Shown in pieces: positions 54,951 through 64,000 of a stretch of 64,000 bases of DNA (the stretch's first letter is position 1; each line of letters starts with the position of its first letter). The stretch comes from Salvelinus alpinus (lineage: Eukaryota; Chordata; Actinopteri; Salmoniformes; Salmonidae), in contig NC_092087.1 of assembly GCF_045679555.1 (NCBI RefSeq), positions 89,329,920-89,393,919 of the forward strand, given 5' to 3'. The notes under the pieces were generated by a model, which ran no database searches, had not been told where the DNA came from, and was given only the letters and a program-made list of their open reading frames with translations. A program made the translations under genes and the position numbers.

Positions 54951-55661
54951 TTGAATCATGAAGACATACAGAACACTATTTTAAGGTTTTATTTTTTTAC
55001 CACATGGTTAAAGTGAGCTTAAAGTTAAGTTTATAATGGAGGATTTTTCCATCATCTTCATTAAACAAAGGCTTGTGTGGGAACATGAAATCCTTTAAGA
55101 CGTTTTATACCAGTGCTAAGTCTCAATAATGAGGCTATTGACATTTAAAGACCCCAACATCTCTTTAAAAACTATGGTGGTGATGTCATTATTTCTACAG
55201 TGGGCTGGCTGAGCCCCTCCCCCTTTTTACAGGCACGCTATGATGATGTCACAGAGGGCAAATGACAATCCCATTTAAAACATTGAAAAATGATTTATAG
55301 AATACACTTGACCGCTGAAAGCACTCAATACAGAATTACCACATTCTTAGGCCCAATCACAAATCGCTCCCTAAACCTAATGCCCTATGCACTTGTGGAG
55401 ATATGAGAGGATTTGATTGGTATAAGCAATATGGTTGAAACTTCCACCCCTAGCCTATCAGAGGGCAAGGCCTACCACCATAGTTTTAGCTACACCTGTG
55501 GATAGGGCTTAGGGGTCCATTTGGGACAGGACCTTCACATGTTGAATGGAGATGATGTTTATTTACGTCAACAACAAGACATGTGAGTGGATCACAGAGA
55601 GAATGGTTTCACTCAGGTACAGGAAAAGAAACACAGTGAAGTCGGAAGTGATTGAAAAATC
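54951..55661. other. no gene seen
   Basis: AT-rich intergenic sequence. 'tccctaaacctaatgccctat' near 55369 and 'gatagggcttaggggtcca' near 55502 suggest an old foldback element. Confidence 0.4.
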
Positions 55662-55761
55662 ATTGTGATTTATATGAATGGACACAAGCAGCTTCTCAGA
55701 GGCCTTCTTGTTGTCCATGAACTGGCCCTCGGGGATGACGCTGGCGTTCAGTACTTTGTAC
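55662..55761 (-). pseudogene. orphan exon of a sarcomeric myosin heavy chain
   Basis: On the minus strand, after a CTCATTCAG acceptor, the frame reads [20 protein letters not shown] and SEKLLVSI. This matches the vertebrate muscle myosin heavy chain motor segment Y-R-V-L-N-A-S-A-I-P-E-G-Q-F with S-E-K-L-L-x-S-I. Homology ends after about 33 residues (HINHN) without a donor, and no neighbouring myosin exons were found. A captured or leftover fragment. Confidence 0.75.
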
Positions 55762-55811
55762 CTGAATGAGGAGACAGTTTTAAGACAATCCCAGTTGTAA
55801 TAGGTTGGTTA

Positions 55812-57214
55812 TACAGTGAGGTCCAAAATGATTGACACCCTTGATAAAGATGAGCAATAATGACTGTATAAAATAAATAATTGAAATACTGAGCTATATT
55901 GTGTGCTACAAAAAATGAGGAACTTATATTATTTTATACTAATACAATTGCCAGAGAAAGAGATCTTGTTTAACAAGTAATACGTTTTTCCTCAAAAGGT
56001 AGAGGTCAAAATAATTGACACCCCTAATGACTCTTGTAAATAAAGTAGTCTTAGTTGTGTTTTATGTAGTTGTGGTCTGCTTCGTTGTGTTGTGGATACA
56101 GTAGCTAAGTTAAACAGTAGGCCTCAGCTCAGTTCCAATGTTTTAGCTTATAGTTAATATTGGATATAAACAATCGTAGTAGTCTTCCATTGTTTGCTGT
56201 AAAACATTTTGATTCATGTGCATTTGTAACGTTCCATATGAATGCCCCATTGTCTCCAAGGTTACCATTGTTTGCATTGTGTGTGTGTTCACAACCTCTG
56301 TGTGACACTCTCCAGACAGGAAGTTCAGGCTGGCCTTTTCCTTGTAGTAGAGTGTATTGTTTTACAGTAGTCAGACACTGTCGCTGACTATCAAATAAAT
56401 AACTCTACTTCTACTTTTCATATGCTTTTATTATAATACATTTTTGTTGTTATATGTTTTTTATTTGTTTCTTGTGTTATTATTATGATCATTATTGTTG
56501 TTATTATTATATTATTATTTTTATTATTATTATTATTATTGTAGTTTTTGTTATTATTATTATTATTGTTATTATTATTTATGTTTAAGACTGGTTTGTT
56601 ATGATTTGTCTGCTCTTTACCTGGTCAAGTGGAAGAGATGGGTGGGGGGAGGGTAGGGTTGTGGGTGGGGGGGTAGATGTAAAATTGGGTGAGAGGTGGG
56701 GTTAAAAGTGGGTGGGCAAGAAAATGCATATTCCTGTTGTATGAATTACTGTTGTGAAAATATCATACCCCCTAGACATGCTAACCTGTTATTGACAATG
56801 GTGAGAAGTTAGCATGTCTTGCGGTATGATCATTGACCCTCTGTAACCTTCTCACTCATCAAAATTCATGATTCATTCAGGATTATCCGTAATCATGTTA
56901 GCATCCACATTAATGTAGAAGTGTTTAGAAACATATTCTATTCTTATTTACTGTGTAATAAAAATTACTCCCTTAGGACACAAAACATTATTTACCATCC
57001 ATTTCTAACGGACACAAAATAATCTAAATTACAAGCAAAACGAACTGCAAATGCATCCAACAATTTTATAAATTCACAAGCTTGTGTTAGTACAAAATAA
57101 TATAATTTCCCCTTTTTTTGTTTCATACAATATATCTTAGTATTTTAATGATTTATTTTATACAGTCATTATTGATCATCTTCATCAAGGGTGTCAATCA
57201 TTTGGGACCCCACA
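55812..57214. mobile_element. DNA transposon with about 67-bp terminal inverted repeats
   Basis: Left 'aaaatgattgacacccttga' and right 'tcaagggtgtcaatcatttg', each followed inward by 'taatgactgtataaaataaa' or its inverse. A second 'aataattgacacccctaatg' lies at 56012. The 1.4-kb interior is AT-rich (TTA/ATT runs at 56480-56580) with no transposase recognised. Confidence 0.8.
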
Positions 57215-57339
57215 TCTGTTATCTCTTCCTATATAGAATAAACACTGTGCCTTAAACAAAGTTCCTGACATTTCTGTTAAGTAACTTTCTGGCCTTACAC
57301 AAGTGAGTAGGGCAGGGAAGTTACAAAACAGAGTTACAA

Positions 57340-57480
57340 AAGAGAGAGAGCAGGAGAGAGAGAGAGGGAGAGGGAGAGGGAGAGGGAGAGGGAGAGGGAG
57401 AGAGAGAGGGAGAGGGAGAGGGAGAGAAAGAGAGAGAGCAAGATATAGAGAGAGAGCGAGAGAGAGGGAGAGGGAGAAAG
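57340..57480. repeat. purine-rich GA repeat
   Basis: GAGAGG/GGGAGA repeats. Possible triplex-forming tract. Confidence 0.9.
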
Positions 57481-57649
57481 AAACGACAGAGAGAATAAAT
57501 TGACAGATATAAATAGTGAAAGAAAATGAAAAAGGGAAAGAGGGAGGAGCAACAGTTTTCAACAGGTTATTGCTGAAGTGCATGTATTTATTTCACTGCA
57601 CCACTAATTGTGGGTGTTGGTTTGAGCCCAGGATCCTTCTGTACAATTA

Positions 57650-57945
57650 GACCGAGAGAGAGGGGGGGGGGGTGTAGAGAGAGAGGGGGAGGTGGAGACA
57701 GAGAGAGAGAGGGGAGAGAGACAGAGAGAGAGGGGGGAGAGGGAGACAGAGAGAGAAGGGGGGAGAGAGACAGAGAGAGAGAGAGAGGGAGACAGAGAGA
57801 GAGGGGGGAGACAGAGAGAGAGAGAGGGGGAGACAGAGAGAGAGTGGGGGGAGACAGAGAGAGAGAGAGATAGAGAGTGGGGGGGGCAGAGAGAGAGGGG
57901 GGAACAGAGAGAGAGAGAGGGGGGGGCAGAGAGAGAGAGAGATTT
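57650..57945. repeat. purine-rich GA/GGGG repeat
   Basis: Variants of 'gagacagagagagagagggg' for about 300 bp with almost no pyrimidines. Frames on either strand are artefacts. Confidence 0.92.
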
Positions 57946-57998
57946 GGGGCTCCTGGTTGGGTGGGCAGAGGGGGTAAGAGTAGGTAGGTGGATTTGTG

Positions 57999-58182
57999 GC
58001 GGCAGGTAGTCTAATGGTTAGAGCTAGGCTACCTCGAATCCCTGAGCTGACAAGGTAAAAATCTGTCGCTCTGCCCCTGAACAAGGCAGTTAACCCACTG
58101 TTCCCTGGTAGGCCGTCATTGTAAATAAGAATTTGTTCTTAACTGACTTGCCTAGTTAAATAAAGGTTAAATAAATAAAAAC
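57999..58182 (+). mobile_element. HpaI-type tRNA SINE
   Basis: 'ggcggcaggtagtctaatgg' head, 'gagctgacaaggtaaaaatc' and 'ctgcccctgaacaaggcagt' body, salmonid tail and A-rich end. Confidence 0.9.
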
Positions 58183-58389
58183 ATTGTTTTAAGGGTAACA
58201 GGTGTGAGTGGAGGTTAGGGGTTCAAGTGAAAGGACCAGCATATGAAAAGGACTAAATGGAGAAAAAATAACTTTTACATAATGGAGAAAAAATGGGAGG
58301 GATGGAGAAAGTGACTAAAACGAGGGAGTGACAGAGAAAGAGGGAGGGAGAGAACAGAGAGAGCCAGACAAGTCTTCATGCCCTCTTTC

Positions 58390-58459
58390 TTTCATTCACT
58401 CACCCACTCCGTCCCAGCGAGAGAGACCCGGTGACTCCGAGACAGAGCCCAACTGACAG
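58390..58459 (+). other. possible 5' UTR exon of the LOXL gene
   Basis: 'agcccaactgacag' followed by GTGAGT at 58460 is a good donor on the plus strand 2.2 kb before the coding exon. The exon start is not defined and no TATA box was seen. Inference only. Confidence 0.35.
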
Positions 58460-58639
58460 GTGAGTTATGAATTTATTTAGTTCACTTTTATTCATCCCAT
58501 CCCTTCTTCATTTTCTCTCTCCTCACTCTTTTAATTTGTTCTTTCTCTCATCTTTATTTTATCTTTATATCTATTTATCTCCATCCTATCCATCTCTGTC
58601 ATATACCTCCATCTCTTCTGTCTTCACTCTTCACTTCTC

Positions 58640-59370
58640 TTCTCTCCAGTCCTCTCCTCCTATCTTCTTCTCTTCTCTCCAGTCCTCTTCTCCTCCTATC
58701 TTCTTCTCTTCTCTCCAGTCCTCTTCTCCTATCTTCTTCTCTTCTCTCCAGTCCTCTTCTCCTCCTATCTTCTTCTCTTCTCTCCAGTCCTCTTCTCCTC
58801 CTATCTTCTTCTCTTCTCTCCAGTCCTCTTCTCCTCCTATCTTCTTCTCTTCTCTCCAGTCCTCTTCTCCTCCTATCTTCTTCTCTTCTCTCCAGTCCTC
58901 TTCTCCTCCTATCTTCTTCTCTTCTCTCCAGTCCTCTTCTCCTCCTATCTTCTTTCATCTCTCCATCCCTCGCTGGGTCTCACTCCCCCCCACACTTTTC
59001 TTCTCTCCTTTTTTGTTCCCCTCCTCTCTCCCACCTCTCCTCTCCTCCTGCGTTCTCTTCTCCTCCTTTCTCCTCCTTTCTCCTCTTCTCCTCTCTCCCA
59101 CCTCTCTCTTCCTCTTCTCCTCTTCTCCTCTCCACCTCTCTCCTCCGCTCTCCTCTCCTCCACCTCTCTCCTCCGTTCTCCTCTTCTCCTCTCCTCCTCT
59201 TCTCCTCTCCTCCACCTCTCTCCTCCTCTCCTCTTCTCCTCTCCACCTCTCTCCTCCGTTCTCCTCTTCTCCTCTCCCCCTCCTCTCCTCCTCTCTCCTC
59301 CGTTCTCCTCTTCTCCTCTCCCCCTCCTCTCCTCCTCTCTCCCCCTCTTCTCTCTCCTCTCTACCTTCAT
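58640..59370. repeat. pyrimidine-rich minisatellite and CT tract
   Basis: 58640-58955 has about nine 36-bp units with 'tcttctcttctctccagtcc'. 58990-59370 is irregular TCTCCTC sequence. Open frames on both strands result from composition. Confidence 0.93.
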
Positions 59371-59895
59371 GGTTACAGCATTTAGATTCTCCGGTGTCGT
59401 GCTTCCCTTGTCTTGTCTTGTCTAGAACCAAATGTTACCCAACACTGTAACCTTCCACTAATTTGACTGTGGATGTGTCTCAATACTCTACAGTGGATTT
59501 CTCCCTCCTCTTCTCCTTTCCTGTCTTTGTCTCCTTCCCTTCATCTGTACTGATGTAAACGTGATGTGAAAGCACCGGACAGATGAAAGGGCAGTCATCC
59601 ATACTCTCACCTGTTCTGGATCTTCATATTAGTGCAGATGAAGGCAAGGAGACGAGGAGAGGAAGCCATTAGTCAGAGTATTGAGATGCAGCTCATCTTA
59701 CACACAGTAGCAGCCTGATACTCCGTTGTTTGTGTGTGTAGGCATTTTTAAGGCCCTGTTTATTTGCCTGCCTGGCTGTCTCAGTATAACTAGCGATGTT
59801 TGAGGGTTTGTGGACGGGCCTCTGCGGTGTGGCCTGGCTAGCCGTGCTGATTTTAGCTTTGGTCGGTCGCTACTCTCTTCCCCTCTCTGGTTAAC

Positions 59896-59991
59896 TCCCT
59901 AATGGCACCTTATTCCCTATATAGTGCACTATGGGCCCATGGGGCTCTGGTCTAAAGTAGTGCACTATGTAGGGAATAGGGTGCCATTTGG
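59896..59991. mobile_element. foldback MITE
   Basis: 'aatggcaccttattccctat' and 'agggaatagggtgccattt' are inverted around 'tagtgcactatgggcccatg'. Half-copies ('atagtgcactacctttgacc') occur near 21545 and 11133, just before D8C exons. Confidence 0.85.
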
Positions 59992-60300
59992 ATGCATAGT
60001 GAGACACTGAGTGCTTCTGTGCGTCTCTTATCAGTGTTATTTCCACTGTGCTTCGGGGTGTGACTGTTCTCTAAAGCTGTTGGATAAATGGAGGTATGTG
60101 CATGGCTAATGACATGTTTCCACAGTGGAATGTTTCCATGTGAACTGAGGGTTCTACTGGGGGTTTGTGCACAAAAAAAATATCATTTCAAAAGGCTTCT
60201 CATGTTGGTAGTTTACAATAGTGTTTATTGTTTTTATGGGATTTTCACAAGTGTCTGAGAAACAATGTATTTCTTGTCCGTGATTTTAAGTAATATGCTC

Positions 60301-60615
60301 TGTCTCTATGTCTCTCTCTGTCTCTTTCTCTCCCTCCCTCCCTCTCCCTCTCTCGCTGTCTCTCCCTCTGTCTCTCTATCTCCCTCTTTGTCTCTCTCTG
60401 TCTCTCTGTCGCTCTCTTTCTCTCTGTCTCTGTCGCGCTCTCTCTCTCTGTCGCTCTCTCTCTCTGTCTCTCTCTCTGTCGCTCTCTCTCTGTCTGTCAC
60501 TCTCTCTGTCGCTCTGTCTCTCTATCTCTCTCTTTGTCTCTCTATCTCTCTCTTTGTCTCTCTATATCTCCCTCTTTGTCTCTCTCTCTTGCTCTCTGTC
60601 TCTCTCTGTCTCTCT
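60301..60615. repeat. CT-rich microsatellite in the LOXL intron
   Basis: TCTCTCTGTC-type repeats ending about 20 bp before the exon acceptor, so they form an extended polypyrimidine tract. Confidence 0.92.
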
Positions 60616-60645
60616 CGTGATCTCTCCGTTCCAGACTGAGTAAGG

Positions 60646-61866
60646 ATGTTGGGCCTCCTCCTGTGTGTGAGTTCCCTCCTCTTCCCCCTCCTCCCCCCCT
60701 CCCTCGCCCAGGGATCAGGGCCGAGGGTGCGCCTGGCAGGTGAGAGGCGGGGCCCCAACGAGGGTCGCGTAGAGGTGTTCTATAACGGGGCGTGGGGGAC
60801 GGTGTGTGATGACGAGGTGGATATTAACCTTGCCAACGTGGTGTGTCGAGAGCTGGGCTTCTCACGCAGTCTCACCTGGGCTCACAGCTCTAAGTTTGGA
60901 GAAGGACAAGGTATGGTAACACCTTTATTCAATCAATCAATCCATTAATTAATCAAACGTATTTTATAAAGCCTTTTATATTTTATTTTTATTTTGGGGA
61001 GGATTGGGCTAGGACAAGGTACAGTAACACCTTTATTCATTTGCTTACTTCCTTAATAATCCTCTTCGTTGCTGGAACATAAGGCTTTCACAAGAGAGCG
61101 CCACTGTTGCCTATCTTCTGCCTGTCTGGAGATTGAGTTTCGTGACATCGGTTCAACCTTTACTTATGTGGGCTGGTCAATCAGTTGTATCTTATTGATC
61201 GCTCTTGATTGGCTGCTAACGAGGAAGTGTGCTCTTCTTCTCCCATTAGGTCTGATCTGGTTGGATAACGTGAACTGCATGGGGACGGAACTCTTCCTGT
61301 CTGACTGTCACTCCAACGGCTGGGGGATAAATGACTGCACCCACTCTGAGGACCTGGGGGTCGTCTGTAGCACCCAGAGGAGGGTCGACTACTCCCCTAA
61401 CCAGGTAGAGGGCTCCCCCGCATCCCTGTCCGTCCCAGTGGCCTCGGCCCGACCACAGAGGATCCCCAACCTCTCCACGCTGCCACGTCTATCCACAGTC
61501 CAAGACAGGGTGGCCCCACCTCCCCCTGCTCACATCACATCCCCCGGGAGAAGGGGTCATGAGATCGCCCTCCACCGCAGCACCCCCAGAGGTCAGGGTC
61601 AAAGTTCACGGCAACAGCGTCGGGGTCATGATATCCACTTGCGTACCCGGAGCGGCCAGAGTCAGGCGGGAGGGGAGGCCAGGACGAGACAGGAGAACCC
61701 GGCCGTGCCCCAGGGGCATCAGATCCCCCCCCGGCTGGGGAATGGTGCAGCCTACAGGCAGGCCCAGGAGGTGGTGCGGACCGGACCACAGGCGGCCAGA
61801 TGGGAGGCAGAGATCACCAGGCAGCCCAGTGGGAACCATGTTGAACCAGACATCACAGACGGACAG
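60646..61866 (+). CDS. lysyl oxidase-like (LOXL) protein, 5' part with first SRCR domain
   Basis: Coding exons 60646-60910 and 61250-61866 join in frame (CAA G|GT CTG). Residues 1-22 are a signal peptide ([18 protein letters not shown]). Residues about 28-129 are an SRCR domain: [77 protein letters not shown] and the SNGWG...DC pattern resemble LOXL4 most, LOXL2 and LOXL3 less. LOXL enzymes are secreted copper amine oxidases that crosslink collagen and elastin. After the domain comes an unusual linker of about 165 residues rich in Arg, Gln, Ser and Pro, ending at a GTGAGG donor (61867). A further exon may lie near 62090-62230, where the frame is open but no acceptor convinces. Later SRCR and catalytic exons are not in the window. 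Start: first ATG after the TTCCAG acceptor. Confidence 0.82.
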
Positions 61867-61959
61867 GTGAGGAAAAACACTTTCTCTCATTCTCTCTGTC
61901 TTGCTCTGCCTCTCTCTTTCTTCCCCTTTCTCTCTGTCACATTCACAAACACACACTCA

Positions 61960-62030
61960 ACCCCCCCCCCCCCCCACACACACACACATACTCGACATCC
62001 CCCACACACACACCCCCCACACACAACACC
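61960..62030. repeat. poly(C) and CA/CCCACA microsatellite
   Basis: Run of C followed by CACACA and CCCACACACA in the intron after the LOXL linker exon. Confidence 0.9.
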
Positions 62031-62396
62031 CCAACACTACTGTACTGTACCCTACCCACGGTCGCCGCAAGTAGCCCCATGGCGACTCCCGGGGTACAGG
62101 AAGCTGATTGGTGGAGCCAGGAGCCCACAGCCCGATAGGCACGCCGTAATTACAGACGGCCCTAAAACCAGGCCTTTTCCGGATCCAATTCATAATGGGC
62201 AGTATCCCTCACGTTCAGGCCTCAACCTCTAGTAGTTAAACAGACCCAACTCCCTAAACACAGGGCTATTTCCAGAGCCTCCACAGAGGAAAGACCAGTC
62301 CATCTATCACCCCTGTTAGACCTCGTAACATGGTATCTACTGAGGCTAAGTTCACCACCTTACGACTGTTTTGGAATGTAATACACGCGCATATGT

Positions 62397-62800
62397 ATGC
62401 GCGTACACACACATATACACACACATTATACACACATTATACACACATATATAGATACACACACACATATACACACACATATACACACACATTATACACA
62501 CATTATACACACATATATAGATACACACACACATATACACATACATATACACACATTATACACACATTATACACACATATATAGATACACACATACATAT
62601 ACACATACATATACACACATTATACACACACATATATACACATTATACACACACATATATACACATTATACACACACATATATAGATAAACACACATTAT
62701 ACACACACATTCTACACACATTATACACACACATATATAGATACACACACATATACACATACATATACACACATTATACACACATACTGTATATACACAA
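62397..62800. repeat. CA/TA microsatellite
   Basis: 'acacattatacacacatata' and 'tagatacacacacacatata' words repeated for 400 bp. Confidence 0.95.
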
Positions 62801-64000
62801 CCGTTCAAAAGTTTGGGATCACTTAGAAATGTCCTTGTTTTTGAAAGAAAAGCACAATTTTTGTCCATTAAAATAACATCAAATTGATCAGAAATACAGT
62901 GTAGACATTGTTAATGTTGTAAATGACTATTGTAGCGGGAAACGGCTGATTTTTTATGGAATATCTACATAGGCGTACAGAGGCCCATTATCAGCAACCA
63001 TCATTCCTGTGTTCCAATGGCACGTTGTGTTAGCTAATCCAAGTTTATCATTTTAAAAGGCTAATTGATCATTAGAAAACCCATTTGCAATTATGTTAGT
63101 GTAACCGATGTGAAATGGCTAGCTAGTTAGCGGGGTGCACGCTAAGATCGTTTCAATGGGTGACGTCACTTGCTCTGAGACCTTGAAGCAGTTGTTCCCC
63201 TTGCTCTGCAATGGCTTTTGTGGCACGATGGGTAACGATGCTTCGTGGTAGGCAGTTGTTAATGTGTGCAGAGGGTCCCTGGTTTGAGCCCAGGTAGGGG
63301 CGAGGAGAGGGACGGAAGCTATACTGTTACATTAGCACAGCTGAAAACTGTTGTCCTGACTAAAGAAGCAATAAAACTGGCCTTCTTTAGACTAGCTGAA
63401 TATCTGGAGCATCAGCATTTGTGGGTTTGATTACAGGCTCAAAATGGCCAGAAACAAAGGCCTTTCTTCTGAAACTCGTCAGTCTATTCTTGTTCTGAGA
63501 AATGAAGGCTTTTCAATGCGAGAAATTGCCAAGAAACTGAAGATCTCGTACGCAAACTGTACAGCGCAAACTGGCTCTAATCAGAATAGAAAGAGGAGTG
63601 GGAGGCCCCGGTGCACAACTGAGCAAGAGGACAAGTACATTAGAGACGCCTCACAAGTCCTCAACAAAACACCAGTCTCAACGTCAACAGTGAAGAGGCG
63701 ACTCCGGGATGCTGGCCTTCTAGGCAGAGTTCCTCTGTCCAGTGTCTGTGTTCATTTGCCCATCTTAATCTTTTCTTTTTATTGGCCAGTCTGAGATATG
63801 GCTTTTTCTTTGCAACTCTGCAACTCTGCCTAGAAGGCCAGACGTCTGGTGTCACCTCTTCACTGTTGACGTTGAGATTGGTGTTTTGCGGGTACTTTTT
63901 AATTAAGCTGTTGTAGCCGTTTCCCGCTACAATAGTAATTTACAACATTAACACTGTCTACACTGTATTTCTGATCAATTTGATGTTATTTTAATGGGCA
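62796..64000 (+). mobile_element. Tc1-like element rearranged as a foldback, cut by window end
   Basis: Starts 'accgttcaaaagtttgggat'. At 63444 it encodes MARNKGLSSETRQSILVLRN, GFSMREIAKKLKISY and VSTSTVKRRLRDAGLLGRV, then the sequence turns back: 63730-64000 is the reverse complement of the transposase and of 62870-62955 ('ccgtttcccgctacaatag'). It carries the 232-bp element at 63100-63331. Not functional. Confidence 0.82.
63100..63331 (+). mobile_element. 232-bp tRNA-like short element, second copy
   Basis: TGTAAC...GTTACA with TTAG on both sides (63096-63099 and 63332-63335). Same length and same position in its host as 10597-10828. Confidence 0.65.

Noticed and set aside
58467-59450. 327-codon Ser/Pro/Phe-rich frame and its purine-strand counterparts
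   Set aside because: Low-complexity CT tract and 36-bp repeat; composition alone keeps the frames open.

Overview
The window looks like salmonid fish nuclear DNA (trout or salmon type). The evidence is the repeat content: Sleeping Beauty-type Tc1 transposons with paired direct repeats inside their ends, HpaI-type tRNA SINEs ending in the salmonid 'GAATTTGTTCTTAACTGAC' tail, a LINE with a (TTTGA)n tail, a TGT...ACA solo LTR, and many foldback MITEs. Genes are split into exons with GT/AG junctions and long introns. About half of the sequence is mini- or microsatellite, so most long open frames are repeat artefacts. All family assignments were made by eye.

Layout. 1-9.5 kb: repeats, one perfect 78-bp inverted repeat, and on the minus strand a short candidate gene end (RRM half plus CCCH zinc finger, 6.4-7.6 kb). 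9.5-11.1 kb: interspersed repeat and a Tc1-like element carrying a second element. 11.2-50.8 kb: a tandem cluster of uromodulin/GP2-like genes (D8C plus zona pellucida domain). It holds two degenerate copies, D (11.2 kb) and E (14.1 kb); an apparently complete copy A (17.6-25.9 kb, 507 aa); a complete copy B with added EGF-like modules (33.1-46.4 kb, 597 aa); and a 3'-deleted copy C (48.2-50.6 kb, 308 aa). Intron 1 of B holds a Sleeping Beauty-like transposon that contains a 3.5-kb LINE with an open 981-codon frame and a solo LTR. 51-57 kb: minisatellites, two more DNA transposons and an orphan minus-strand myosin heavy chain exon. 58.4-62.2 kb: the 5' part of a lysyl oxidase-like (LOXL) gene with its first SRCR domain. 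62.4-64 kb: microsatellite and a foldback Tc1-like element.

How it fits together. A and B both predict secreted glycoproteins: signal peptide, D8C module, short Cys-rich linker, ZP-N, ZP-C, a basic RKSR/RRSR cleavage site and a short hydrophobic tail with no obvious GPI or membrane anchor. C keeps D8C and ZP-N but lost ZP-C through a deletion running from a MITE in intron 5 into the 3'-flanking 37-bp minisatellite. D and E keep only part of the D8C exon, joined to a 26-bp minisatellite whose unit is a piece of the ZP exon 5 coding sequence.

The most unusual theme is minisatellite birth from sequences that were something else: a coding exon (26-bp array), a SINE tail (32-bp array), a transposon terminal repeat (13-bp array), a MITE interior (39-bp array) and another interspersed repeat (37-bp array in intron 1 of A). 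I found no bacterial-type system, CRISPR array or classical RNA gene.
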